From Delphinus delphis (taxonomy: Eukaryota > Chordata > Mammalia > Artiodactyla > Delphinidae), in assembly GCF_949987515.2 (NCBI RefSeq), contig NC_082684.1:45164006-45228005 (forward strand): a stretch of 64,000 nucleotides of DNA. The letters are read 5' to 3'. The notes below the pieces were generated by a model. It had not been told where the DNA came from and searched no databases. It saw nothing but the letters and a program-made list of their open reading frames with translations. Made by a program: the position numbers and the translations under genes. Below, piece after piece: positions 10,574-21,180 of this stretch; within the stretch, counting starts at the first letter, position 1; the number at the start of each line of letters is the position of its first letter.

Positions 10574-11934
10574 GCTGAAAGGCTGGTAGGTGCTGTAAAC
10601 ATGTCTAGCGTATATAGGCTATTTGGGGCTGAATTGAAGCAAGCTCTTGGTAACAGGGTATTAACATTATACATTTTATACAATTAAATTAAAATAACAC
10701 CATTTAAAGATTTTTTAAATGTTCAAATTTACAGCCATTTCTAGATAGTCTTTATTTTAATCTTTAAGATGCAAGATTATCCATAGCTTCCAAAGTTAGT
10801 TCTTCAATAAAATCATGTGTTATTTTTGAAAAGAGCAGGTTTTTTAAATGAGTAAATTATCAAAGAAAGGTTCAAGACTACTTACAATCTCTTTCATCTT
10901 CTTAAGCTTCAAAAAGTATCCCCAGCTTTTTCAGTCTTTTCCCTGGAGTTTGATTTCCACTATCTTCAACCTCACTTTAATTTAGGCCAAGTGATCATTA
11001 CAAATGAAACTGCCAGAAGCAGCGAGAAATGTTTGAAGAATTTATCCTTGTTATTTGGCTTCTAACTTAGGGCCTACAAGACAAGAGTTCACAAAATTAT
11101 CCTCTCAAGATAATTTGCGGGAGAGAAATAGCAGATTCAGAGATGAAGATGTATTTTAGCAATAAAAACTGAAGTGGTATCAGGTACAAAGAATGAGAAT
11201 GAATTTTTATCATTTTTATTTTATATGTTCTCATGACAATTAATATAATCAAAAGTATCTCCTTCTTCCAAAACCAGATTTTTTGAAGCTTCATATTCTC
11301 GATATATCCACGACTTCCACTTGCCCACATCACCTTTACCACCTTTTCCACCTTTGTGGAGAACATTTTTGCTAAGCAGCCCTAAAGGCATATGACTCGT
11401 CCCCTTGGTAATTAGACCAAGAGTGGGCAAGTGACTCAGGCAAAGCCATTCAAATTCTCCTAGAAACGTTGGAAATTGAAAGATAGAGACTGAATTAATT
11501 GACACTTTAGTCTCCAGAGCAATAAGGTCATACAGAATTAGTAATGTAATCGGCTTTATGGCCAAAATTAAAACGTAGCTAAATGAGAAGTTAGATACAG
11601 CTGAAGTTATGGGGAAGCAGACCCTAAAAGGCCTGTAGAAGAAACTGGTTTCCACAGGAAAGATGAAGCTGACACGCAAAGAGAAGAAAAGGCAGTGTTC
11701 TGAGAAAGACCAAGAGAAATGACCTGCCTGAAGATGTTAGGGTTCCCATAAGTCACCCAGCTATACTATTAGATTCATAGGATTTCTTCAGACCCTTAAA
11801 ATAAATTCCTCTTTATTTCAACTAGCTTGAGTATTTCTTTTTCTTGTGATGAGATTAAGATAATTATGTTTCTTATGTGCATATTTTTAATCTGGATAAA
11901 CTGTATTTAGTATGCCTCAAAAGACAGAAGTGGG
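10574..11934. other. Unassigned sequence with a 152-codon minus-strand frame
   Basis: No known repeat is recognised. The longest frame runs 11221-11679 on the minus strand. Its translation is hydrophobic and low in recognisable motifs, and I see no supporting splice or poly(A) arrangement. I treat it as a chance frame in AT-rich sequence. Confidence 0.4.
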
Positions 11935-12151
11935 GGGCTTCCCTGGTGGCGCAGTGGTTGAGAGTCCGTCTGCCAATGCAGGGGACACGGGTTCGTGCCC
12001 CGGTCCGGGAAGATCCCACATGCCGCGGAGCGGCTGGGCCCGTGAGCCATGGCCGCTGAGCCTGCGCGTCCGGAGCCTGTGCTCCGCAACGGGAGAGGCC
12101 ACAACAGTGAGAGGCCCGCATACCGCAAAAAAAAAAAAAAAAAAAAAAAAA
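11935..12151 (+). mobile_element. Young CHR-type SINE, sense
   Basis: This is a complete copy. It has the head 'gggcttccctggtggcgcag', a body with 'cgggaagatcccacatgccg', a 3' region ending 'cccgcataccgc', and an uninterrupted A-tail of about 25 bases (12127-12151). The head resembles pol III A/B box-containing tRNA sequence, as expected for this family. Flanks share only 'agaag', so the duplication is not certain. The clean A-tail and intact CpGs argue for a recent insertion. Confidence 0.95.
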
Positions 12152-12329
12152 GAAGGGTACGGTCTCCACTGCGTCCAGTGCTCCCTAAAGAAAATAGAAG
12201 GCAAACACCACTGTGTGCATATCTTAAATATTTGCAAAGAACAGCTGTTTCATCCAGAATGGACCTTGATGAGTAACTTCTGTGACAAAAATGGAACTTA
12301 ATAGAAAAGCTTTTCTTAATAAAATGGAT

Positions 12330-12440
12330 GATTCAGGCATTGCAATCATTCAGCAAATTGTATTCAGTGTCCACTATATGTGCTAAGTACTGTGAATAGT
12401 CCTGGAGCCCTCAAGGTAATTAGGTGAGCTATAAATAAAG
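12330..12440 (-). mobile_element. L2 3'-end fragment, antisense
   Basis: 'cattcagcaaattgtattca', 'gtccactatatgtgctaag' and 'ctggagccctcaaggtaat' follow the antisense L2 3' end (attgagcacctactatgtgc...ctggagat...). It is diverged. A second weak L2/MIR-like patch lies at about 12640-12740 ('gcgctaagtgctgggcacc'). Confidence 0.55.
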
Positions 12441-13904
12441 TTTCCAGTGGGACTATAAGTAAATCACAGTTATTATATAATGTGCCTTAGCCCACTGAAT
12501 TCTGAGGATGATTTCAAATGGAGAGCCCTGGGCTGGAGAGTTGGGGGATTTGAGCCACATATAAAAAATTCAGCCCTTCCTCGCCTGAGTTTCTTTGACA
12601 AGGGATTCCAAGTTTAAACAAAGTCCTGTGAGCAAGTTTCTGAGATAATTCTGAAAAATTCAATAGACCTCTCATTAAAATGCGCTAAGTGCTGGGCACC
12701 AAACATACACTAAGATGAAAAGGGCTCCTTGTCAAGGAGTTTTTGAACTAGAAAGTGAACTAAGCTAAACACATGCAAATGGCTTTTATATCCTGATAAG
12801 AAATATCATTCACATACTAGATTCCTCTTTGTACTGATGCCTGAATGTTGCGTTGGTGGGTTCTGTAACTGTTTCAGACTTCTGTGACTTCTCCTTCATC
12901 TCCTGTCATTAGTTTAAATTCTATCCCGTTAAGAACAGATATGATTCTAAATAATGTCATTATAACTTGATAAGAGCATTAATAACTGAAAACCCTCAAC
13001 TTGCTTTGTGAATTAACTCTAGGCAAGTCCACTAAGTCCTTGTCAAGGAAAGCATGGTGTCAGTCTTTAAGCAATGATACATTTGATGTCATTTTTGTTG
13101 TTGAAGAAAAGGGCAAACAGCATAACCCTCTGAATCCACAGATCATGAGTGAGTTAAAACATCAGTTGTCAGCACAGGAAACAAGTCGAAAGAGCAATCT
13201 GGCACAAGGACTGAAGCCGTCAGTCACATTAATGGAATAAAGAAGAGTATACAAATATCTCTGGATGCTAAAATCAAATTGCCTCTTTCCCCCATGACAG
13301 CTCAGGGAACTCTTTTAGAATCAGCTAAGGGCCCCAGCACAGTTGGAACTGGAGACTTAGAGGGAGAAGCACAAGAGGAGAAAATATTGAGAAAGCACCT
13401 TGTGGACAGCATCCTCCCTAAGTGCTTCACAATCATAGTGTTACGGTTGACTGCCTATCACATTATAGCTGAAGACCAAGCAAAACACAGACCTTCCAGA
13501 GCAGTTACTGCTCACTTCATGGTCTGATAGGGCAAAGGATAAATTCTTGAAAATGTTGGGTATTCAATAAGGCATTTTCTTAGAGAGAGAAAACAAATCC
13601 TCCCAGAATTTGGGCTTATTACCTAAGGTAAAAGTCATGGGTCATGGCCAGCAGGAATTTACAAAGACAAGCACAAATGTTGCGATATTAGTCCCCAAAA
13701 CTCCATAATCAAACCAAGGGATTTTAGCTGCTCTGTATCACTCAGTTATATTCCCCAAATGCCATGCTACTGGGAAGCAAAAGACGCCATAGTGAATTAT
13801 TTTGAACGGGCTCTTACACAAAAACCCTTGAGAGTAGGTAGACTGTAGCTATGGAAAGATGGAAAGAACAGATAAGTTGAACAAATAAATTGATAAATCT
13901 GGTT
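12441..13904. other. Unassigned sequence with two short frames
   Basis: Two plus-strand frames, 13001-13240 and 13279-13527, lie close together in different phases. Their translations are polar and ordinary-looking, but I recognise no domain and see no signal that they are exons. The interval otherwise holds only the weak L2/MIR patch noted at 12640-12740. Confidence 0.4.
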
Positions 13905-14100
13905 TTCGATCCCACGGCCACCATTTGCCAGCTCTGTGACTTTGGGAAAGTTACTTAACACCTCTGAACCTCAGTTCTCTCTTCTGAGAGATGGCAGGAA
14001 TAACACCTACCTCATGGGGTCATTGTAAGAATTAAGAGAGGTAACATGTAGAGCATAATACCTGGCATGTGTTGGGTAATCAAAAAAGATCAGTCCCCAT
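13905..14100 (+). mobile_element. MIR SINE, sense
   Basis: 'gccagctctgtgactttggg', 'aagttacttaacacctctga', 'cctcagttctctcttctgag' and 'aataacacctacctcatggg' give the MIR core in order, followed by 'acctggcatgtgttgggtaa'. Confidence 0.85.
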
Positions 14101-14189
14101 TCCCTAGTCTAGCCTAGAAGTAAACGTCAGTTTATAGTTTGCTTTTAATTATACTCCACCTGTTTTTCCCATTGGACTGGAGAGGCGAT

Positions 14190-14410
14190 ACAGGGGAGTG
14201 GTTAACGCACACAGCAAGCGGAGCTGAACTGCCGGGGCTCAAAGCTTGGTTTCATTGATTGCTAGCTGTATAACTCTGGGCTCATTACTTAACCTCTTTG
14301 TAACCCGTTTTCCACAGAGGATGAACTGAATTCATATAGACACTTGGAACAGTGTCTGGCACATACCGAGCACTGTAAGATTTCATTACTATCATTATCA
14401 CTATTGCTGT
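14190..14410 (+). mobile_element. MIR SINE, sense, second copy in tandem
   Basis: The head 'ggagtggttaacgcacac', the core 'gctagctgtataactctggg' and 'cattacttaacctctttgta', and the 3' end 'cagtgtctggcacataccga' are all present. It lies about 90 bases after another MIR in the same orientation. These are likely independent insertions because both have their own head. Confidence 0.8.
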
Positions 14411-14535
14411 TGTCTGTAACCTGGATAAAATACATATTCCTTCAAGGAGCTAATTTCGATTCAGATTTTCCTGCCAGTTATCAACTCATGTCTTGGATAA
14501 TGCACATTTTGAATCACTTTGGCATTTTTTCTTCT

Positions 14536-15101
14536 TGTGGCAGATTGTATTTTTCCAAAGACGACTGCAACAATAACTCCCATCTCACATGGGCCTCTGC
14601 AAAGTGACCTGCCCCTTCTCCATCGACAGGTGGTATCTCCCTCCCCTCGAATCTGTGTGGGCTTTCGATTGCTTTAGCCAGTGGAGTGTGGTGGGAGTGA
14701 TGTTATGGGTCAGAACAGGTAATTCAGCGTCTGCCTTGTCTGCTGGAATGCTTGCATTTAGAGCCCTGGGGCCGCCATGCCGTGAGGAAGGCAAACCACA
14801 TGGACTGGCCACACGTAGGTGCTCCGGTCAGCGGTCTCGCTTTCAAGTCATCTTAGCCCAGGTGCCAATTATGGGGGTGAAGCAGCCTCCAGAGTATTCC
14901 AGCCTTCGGTCTTTGAATCCTCCTCCATTTTTAAGCCTTCTTAGCTGAGCTCTCTGACACTGTGGAGCAGAATCAATGCATCCCTTTTGTGCCCCATCCA
15001 AATTGCTGACCTACAGAATCCAAAAGCATATTAAAAATGACTGGTATTTTAAGCTGCTATATTTTGAGGTAATTTATTATGTAGCAATAGTGACTGGAGC
15101 A
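14536..15101 (+). mobile_element. Solo LTR, ERVL-MaLR (MLT1-like), sense
   Basis: It starts 'tgtggcagattgtatttttc' and ends 'gcaatagtgactggagca', with the 3' half typical of MLT1: 'ctgacctacagaatccaaaa', a run similar to 'aatgactggtattttaagct', then 'gtagcaatag'. The 5-base flanks 'cttct' and 'ctttc' are consistent with a decayed duplication. No internal retroviral sequence follows, so it is a solo LTR. Length is about 566. Confidence 0.85.
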
Positions 15102-16134
15102 CTTTCTTTCAAAGAAAAGTTTCCATGATTTTAAAGTTTTCTGGAGTTAACATGTGAAAAAACTTATTTTTTGGTTAACAGCAAATATTACCCTCTTTAT
15201 AATAATCCATGGGAGTAACCTGAAAAATAGACATTTTAAATTATATTTTTCTTTTATGTGTTGATGGGCGGGGCATGGGACTGCTGTTTATATATTACAT
15301 GTCAAAAAGGTTTGCATGGTTTTCCTCCTCCAACACATATACAATTATTTTTCTAGAACTAGAGTTCCCAAGAAGAAATACTTTTTTGTAGCTGGAGCAA
15401 CAAAAGTCTCTCTGGTGTGCCTAACTCTGAACTAGAAATCATTTAGAAATGTTCAAACAGCTGTATTCAATTATCGCTGCACATTTTAAATAACTAGGGG
15501 TCTCAGATTCAGAATGATTCACAGCAACTTGTGCAAGTGGTGAAAGGGTCTCTATCAACTAGCATTTATACATGTATTTGAATTCCTCTTAGCCAGCTGT
15601 GCTGCTCTCTTCCCAGCATCACTGTGGAGCGGCCAGCCTTATATTTTAAAAGTTGTAATACTTGTAGCCAGGGAGAGACCCAAGACACCCAAAGAAAGGA
15701 TTTGCTCTGTGTTAAACAAGGACACAGAATCCCATTTCTTTAAACGAAGCTTTCCTGATAACTACCATCTGTCCTGTTCTGTTTTGTTTTTTTCCAGGCT
15801 ATCCTCATTTCAAAGCAGAAATTCTAGTAAGGGCTGACCTGAAACATTTCCATACTGTCAGCTTGCACCACCTTCTCGAAGGCAGCTCCACTCTGTCCCA
15901 TCAGTGTTCCAGGGAGGCTGTGTGCTGACAGCGGGGGACATAGGCGGCAGGGTGCTGAGCCATCACAGAACTGAACCCGCCACATAGTCTGAAAATTTGG
16001 TTTCACTTCTTAGGTCTTTGAGCGCTTCTTCCTTGTGAGAAACTTCCTTTTGTCTGCACGCCTCCCCAGTTCCTTCTACTGTGCAAACTGCTGCCCCAGG
16101 GACCCACCTCCCCTCCCAGGGCTGCGGCTTACAG
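15102..16134. other. Unassigned sequence
   Basis: No recognised repeat, exon or RNA gene. A minus-strand 60-codon frame at 15824-16006 has no supporting features. Confidence 0.5.
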
Positions 16135-16380
16135 CAAGGGCCTTGCTGTTAGAGGCATTTGGATTTGATTTCTGGAGCTTCCACCTACCAGCTGTATGAC
16201 TTTGGGCAAGTTAACGAAATTCTCTGGCCATCAGTTTCTTAACCTTAAAAGTGGAGACAATAATATATCCACCTTACAAGATTCTTGTAAGAACTGAAAA
16301 AAAAAAGGCATCATAACCACCTAGAACAGTGCTTACAATGTAACTGAATGTTCACTGCATATTAACTATGATTTAGAATA
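16135..16380 (+). mobile_element. MIR SINE, sense
   Basis: 'cagctgtatgactttgggca', 'agttaacgaaattctctgg' and 'cagtttcttaaccttaaaag' give the core. The 3' part ('agaacagtgcttacaatgt') is diverged and interrupted by an A10 run near 16296-16308. Confidence 0.75.
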
Positions 16381-16600
16381 AATGAATGTATATCACAGAT
16401 ATTAGAACAAGGAAGAGCTTTAGAGTCCAGATCCCTCTTCCTAAGCTGCCCCCTGGAATTCAAAATTATTCCAGGAGTGCTAGGAATAGGCAGAGCTGTC
16501 GAAGTCAGTAAAAAAATACCCCCAGAGATCACCTAAGGCCCTACTGGCAGACTTTGCCAAGGTGAGGTCCCTAACGACGTCAAGAATTACTAGTTTAAGA

Positions 16601-17501
16601 CAAAACTATAATTCGGGGGCTTCCCTGGTGGCGCAGTGGTTGAGAGTCCGCCTGCCAATGCAGGGGACATGGGTTCAAGCCCTAGTCTGGGAAGATCCCA
16701 CATGCCGCCGAGCAACTAGGCCCGTGAGCCACAACTACTGAGCCTGCGCGTCTGGAGCCTGTGCCCCGCAACAGGAGAGGCCGCGATAGTGAGAGGCCCG
16801 CGCACCGCGATGAAGAGTGGCCCCCGCTCACACAGAAACGAAGACGCAACACAGCCAAAAATAAATAAATAAATAAATATGGGAGTCCATGTATTTAAAA
16901 AAAAAAGCAAACAAAAAACCCCCTATAATTCGAAAAGATATGTGCACCCTTATATTCATAGCAGCACTATTTATAATAGCCAGGACATGGAAACAACCTA
17001 AATGTCCATCAACAGATGAATGGATAAAGAAGATGTGGTACACATATACAATGGAATACTCCTCAGTCATAAAAAAGAATAAAATAATGCCATTTGCATC
17101 AACATTGATGGACCCAGAGATCATCATCCTAAGTGAGGTAAGTCAGAGGGAGAAAGACAAATACCTTATGATATCACTTATATGTGGAATCTAAAATACG
17201 ACACAAATGAACCTATCTATGAAATGGAAACAGACTCCAGACATAGAGAACAGACTAGTGGTCACCAAGGGGGAGGTGGGAGGGAGGGAGGGAAGGGCTG
17301 GGAGCTTGGGATTCTAAGATGCAAACTACTGTATATAGGATGGATAAACAAGGTCCTACAGTATAACACAGGTTATCCTGTGATAAACCATAATGGAAAA
17401 AATATGAAAAAGAATATATATATAACTGAATCATTTTGCTGTACAGCAGAAATTAACACACCACTGTAAATCAACTATACTTCAATAAATTTTTTTTAAG
17501 A
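16601..17501 (+). mobile_element. 5'-truncated L1, sense, with duplication and nested SINE
   Basis: Sense L1 from the extreme C-terminus of ORF2 ('tggataaagaagatgtggta', 'caatggaatactcctcagtc') through a 3' UTR with 'gctgtacagcagaaattaac' and the tail 'caataaatttttttt'. Flanks 'aagaattactagtttaaga' (16582-16600) and 'aaggaattactggtttaaga' (17502-17521) form a 19-20 base duplication with two differences. Its 3' UTR differs from those of both long L1s in the window. The first ~15 bases of this L1 are separated from the rest by a SINE (16616-16922). Confidence 0.93.
16616..16922 (+). mobile_element. CHR-type SINE (long form) inserted in an L1
   Basis: The head is 'ggcttccctggtggcgcag', and the body extends past the usual end into 'gaagagtggcccccgctcac' and 'aacacagccaaaaataaata' (the long form also seen at 6.8 and 9.0 kb). 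After the 'aaataaataaat' tail come about 20 other bases and a second A-rich run before the right flank. The perfect 10-base duplication 'ctataattcg' (16606-16615 and 16923-16932) lies inside the L1, so the SINE is younger than that L1. Confidence 0.92.
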
Positions 17502-17521
17502 AAGGAATTACTGGTTTAAGA

Positions 17522-18128
17522 GATGCTATGTGTTCGCTGCAGCTCCCAGCAGGATTAGGCAGTGGGTGTGAGGGGCTAACAGAGAGCATCCTCCCACAGG
17601 CTGGAATCCAGATCCACCCTTGCTTTCTGCTCATCACAATGAGGAACTCCCTTGAGAGTTTATTAATGTACGGGCACCATCATTCCAGCTGCCACAGGGG
17701 TTGGCTACCTGATTCAAAGGCATACTTGTTCTTTAGGGAGACCAAGGTATCTCACTTCACGTTTATGTAACAGGCCAGACCTAAGATCTAAGTGGCAGAG
17801 GTGTTCCAGAGCAGCACAGAAGCAATCACCAGGGCCCTAGGAAGGAAGGTAAGGAGGGTGATGTTTGTCTTTAACTTCCCATCCCCTTTGCTCCTGCTAT
17901 GCCCCTCCCTCAATGCCAGGACAGTGTCCCTGACTCTATCACCAGCACCACCAGTGCAACCCCACTCTCGTCTTCCCTCTTCCAAAATGACCCTGGTTCC
18001 AAAACAGCTCTCCTTCAATTCTCAACAGAGCAACACTCTTATCACTCTTTACATACAGTTGTTATTTGGTTTGTCTAATTCACAGTGAGCTATGAATGAC
18101 CAACAAGTCTTCGGACTTGGAAATCCAG
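17522..18128. other. Unassigned sequence
   Basis: No recognised repeat. Two overlapping frames at 17788-18088, one on each strand, are mirror artefacts of the same non-coding DNA. Confidence 0.45.
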
Positions 18129-18570
18129 TGCAGTGGGTTGAATTGTGGCCCCCCCAAAAGATATGTCCAAGTCCTAACCCCCAGTACCTCTGCATGTGAC
18201 CTTATTTGGAAAAAGGGTCTTTGCAGATGTAATTAAGTGAAAGATCTTGAGACGAAATCATCCTGGATTAACTGAGTGAGCCCTGAAGCAAATGCTAAGT
18301 GTCCTTACGAGAAGAGGAGAAGACAGAAACACAAAAGAGCATAACACGTGAAGACAGCTTGCAGCAATGCAGCCAAGCCACATGGCTAGAGCCATCAGAA
18401 GCTGGAAGAGGCGAGGAAGGATTCTCCCCCAGGGCCTTTGGAGGAGACTGGCCTGCTGACACGTCCATTTTGGATTTCTGGCCTCCAGAACTGTGAGAAA
18501 ATAAATTTCTGTTTTTGAAGCCACCCAGTTTGTGATCATTTTTTATGGCAGCCCCAGGAAATGAGACTAC
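18129..18570 (+). mobile_element. Solo LTR, ERVL-MaLR-like, sense
   Basis: The start resembles 'tgcagtgggttgaattgtgg'. Then come 'cctaacccccagtacctctg', 'gaccttatttggaaaaagg', 'tgtccttacgagaagagga', 'gcctccagaactgtgagaaa' with the poly(A) signal 'aataaa', and 'agccacccagtttgtgatca'. This is the standard layout of a MaLR-type LTR. It has no internal region next to it. The exact subfamily was not resolved by eye. Confidence 0.8.
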
Positions 18571-18649
18571 CCAGTAGACCCAGCCACCACAATCCCAGGG
18601 GCCCGCTGAGCATGGAGTACCTTCCCAGCCCTTATTCCAGTGAATCTTC

Positions 18650-18790
18650 CCAAGGAGGGGAGAGTAGATGCCTGATCTCGCCCTGATTGACGAAGAGCCT
18701 ACAGTTCAGAACGGTTCAGTTCCTCATCCCAGTCACAGAGCCAGGACCCAGACGGTTACTTCTGTGCCTTTCCACTCTGCCACTTTCCCT
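18650..18790 (-). mobile_element. Possible MIR fragment, antisense
   Basis: 'cagtcacagagccaggaccc' and the following 'gtgcctttccactctgcc' are compatible with an antisense MIR head, but the core is badly degraded. Confidence 0.4.
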
Positions 18791-20909
18791 AAGGAATGAT
18801 TGTTGTTGGTTTTAAGAGGAGCCTACGGTTCCAAATGCATATTTGATTAGTAAAAACTCTTCACTCCTTCCTTCTACTTCTTCTCTCTGCTACTTTGTCT
18901 CCAGAGCTCAAGACCTCTAAGTCCCCGCTTTCAAACCGTGACTGACTCAGAGGGAAAAAGGAAGGTGGCAAGGCTGAAGTACCATAAGATATAAAAACAC
19001 ATTTTTTTGTGTGGTTTTGCTACTTCCCTTTCCATGTTCCTTTGTCCAGGCTTAACCGATACCCCATCCTAGCCCTTCTTTAATTTGTGCACAAACATTT
19101 TAGCGGTGCTATTGATAGTCATCTGTGCATATTTTAATATTTTCGAACTAAATGATATTATCAAATTTTGGTCACGGTTCTTCATCCTTTAATTTTCAAT
19201 AGCAGTTATGCTTCCAGCTACATATTTTAATATGTCTCAGAAATGTTCTATTTCTGGTGGATTCACTGGAATCCCCCTTAAATTTTCCATAGCAATCAGT
19301 AGCTGATATCAGCTCACGCTCTTGTAACTTACAGAGGCTCCAGGCAGCTAAGATATCAGCAACAGCCTATCACTTTTGCCTTCTCGTGCTCATCATTCTC
19401 ACCTACCTCCCTTTGGATCTTCTTAAACGTTCCAGCATCTTTGTAAGGCTGAGAGGTGCTGCAGTTGGCACACATTTAAAGAGTTGCTCCCTGTATATAG
19501 CACTGTACTCCAGTTGCTATAGAAATAAGTCAGAAAATCCAACTTGAGATTCTTATGTCTCACATATTCAGATTTAGATGAACTGTGACGTGACTGCAAA
19601 AAAAATTATGCCATCTTCCATGAGATGGAAATGCAAACCTGCAGTTTCATCTGGCTCTTGTAACCGATAAAGCTATCAAATAAAGACTGAAGAACTCATT
19701 TGTCTGTTCTATTTTATTTTCTCTGGACTTGAGGGAGCTTCATTTATAGTGAACACTTAGTCCTGGGTATTCTAGCTGCCCTGAAACTTAATGGACTGGG
19801 GGAGAAGTACAGAAAAGAGAGGGTTACAGTCGAGTGACATGGCACACGTTTCTAGTGCTTGAAATGACAAATGACTTTTGTTTTTCTGATGGTATATCGC
19901 ATAAATAGAATTCACCTGGAGACTGGCCACGACTGAGACTGCTAAGTCCAAGGGGTAGTACAGGTGAGACTAGAGTCCAAAACAAGTCTTAAGATTCACA
20001 GAGCGATAAGATAAAGCACCCAAACCAAGCACTGAGTGTTGAGAGAGAAATAGGCAGAATGTTCTATTCTGATTGCCCTTATTTTGAGCCAAGCTTTCTT
20101 AGTTTTTCTTGAAAAGAAATTGAAAATCAATCCAGTACAAACACCACTCTTTAGCTTTTGTCACTGAAAAGCACGTGTTCAATTTAAACGTGGTATTGCT
20201 GAGAATAGAGCCATTGAGAAATGCTAAATGGGGTGGGGCGTGGGGAGAGAAGAGAAGAGAAACAGGAGAGCATAAAAAGTTTTAGATCTCACAGAGGTAA
20301 GTCTTCAAAATAGCATTTTTCCCTTTAACTCATGACGACTAGGAGAAACTGTACTTGAGAAAACACTTGAATTACAAGTTGAATTACAAATCCCGTGTTG
20401 TAATATTTGAAGGGGAAATTGATTTACATGAGAACAGTAAGTGATTTACTTCTTACTTCTACACACATTACTTTGCAGGGATTTGCACCTTAGCATTTAC
20501 AGTCACTTGGTTGAGGGCCACAGGTTACATACCTCGACCAGGAAGGTGCCCAAATGTTTCAACGGGAAGGGTGTCGTTGAGAGTTGGATGGGAGCTTGGG
20601 GATGCTAACTAAGGAAGTATAGAGGCCATAAAACTTATCTTTCCTTCTATTTTCTACGAAGAAGGTAGAGAACCCCATTGTTTGAGCTTCTAATTGCACA
20701 GGGGAAGGAAATGACAGCTAAGAGTTTGAAAGGACAGCGTAAGGAATTTAAGTTGTTTGTTAAAGAGTTTCTCACAAGAAGCTGGAGATGTTATTTAAAA
20801 GACCTTCAAGTGACTAAAGCTTTGGTCATAGCAGCCATCTTGGCTACCCCTTCCCGGTCATGTGACCCTACACAATAGAGCAGCAGTGTTCTATCAAGAG
20901 GCAGTAAAA
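18791..20909. other. Repeat-poor unassigned stretch
   Basis: About 2.1 kb with no interspersed repeat that I can recognise, between repeat-rich flanks. It has AT-rich patches at 19080-19260 and 20090-20200. No long frame, splice arrangement or RNA fold is evident. It could be conserved non-coding DNA or simply old repeats decayed beyond recognition. Confidence 0.4.
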
Positions 20910-21180
20910 GACAGTGACTGAGTGCTTTTACTTTGGAATCAAATAGATGGAGGTTCAACTCTTACATCCATTACTTGACAGCGGATTAAACCAAGCAAGT
21001 TACTTAGCCTTCTTAAGTTTTAGTTTCTTCCATTGTAAAATGTGGGCAATAATAACAGCACGTACCACCCAAGGTTCTGGTGAGAACTAAATAAAATGAT
21101 GTGTACTAAATGCTAAGCCTCGTGCCTGGAACATAGCAAACACTCAATAAATATTAGCTAGTATTATGGTCACCATTATT
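20910..21180 (+). mobile_element. MIR SINE, sense, nearly full length
   Basis: It runs from the head 'agacagtgactgagtgcttt' to the 3' end 'aacactcaataaatattagc'. 'aagcaagttacttagccttc', 'ttccattgtaaaatgtgggc' and 'gcctggaacatagcaaacac' are in the correct order. Confidence 0.85.

Noticed and set aside
11221..11679. 152-codon minus-strand frame
   Set aside because: AT-rich, hydrophobic by composition, no known domain and no conserved motif. It is consistent with chance.
11935..11990. tRNA-like sequence at SINE heads
   Set aside because: The similarity comes from the tRNA origin of the SINE. It lacks a full cloverleaf and is followed by the SINE body, so it is not a tRNA gene.
11873..12301. 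Open frames of 60-129 codons on both strands at the SINE
   Set aside because: They are translations of the SINE body, and the same peptides recur at 24.8, 35.8, 44.0 and 57.1 kb. They are not genes.
12724..12742. Small inverted repeat 'ctccttg' / 'caaggag' followed by a T-run
   Set aside because: It looks like a bacterial terminator, but the window is mammalian and a 7-base stem is expected by chance.
13001..13527. Two adjacent plus-strand frames as possible exons of one gene
   Set aside because: They are in different phases with no convincing acceptor/donor arrangement between them and no recognisable domain.
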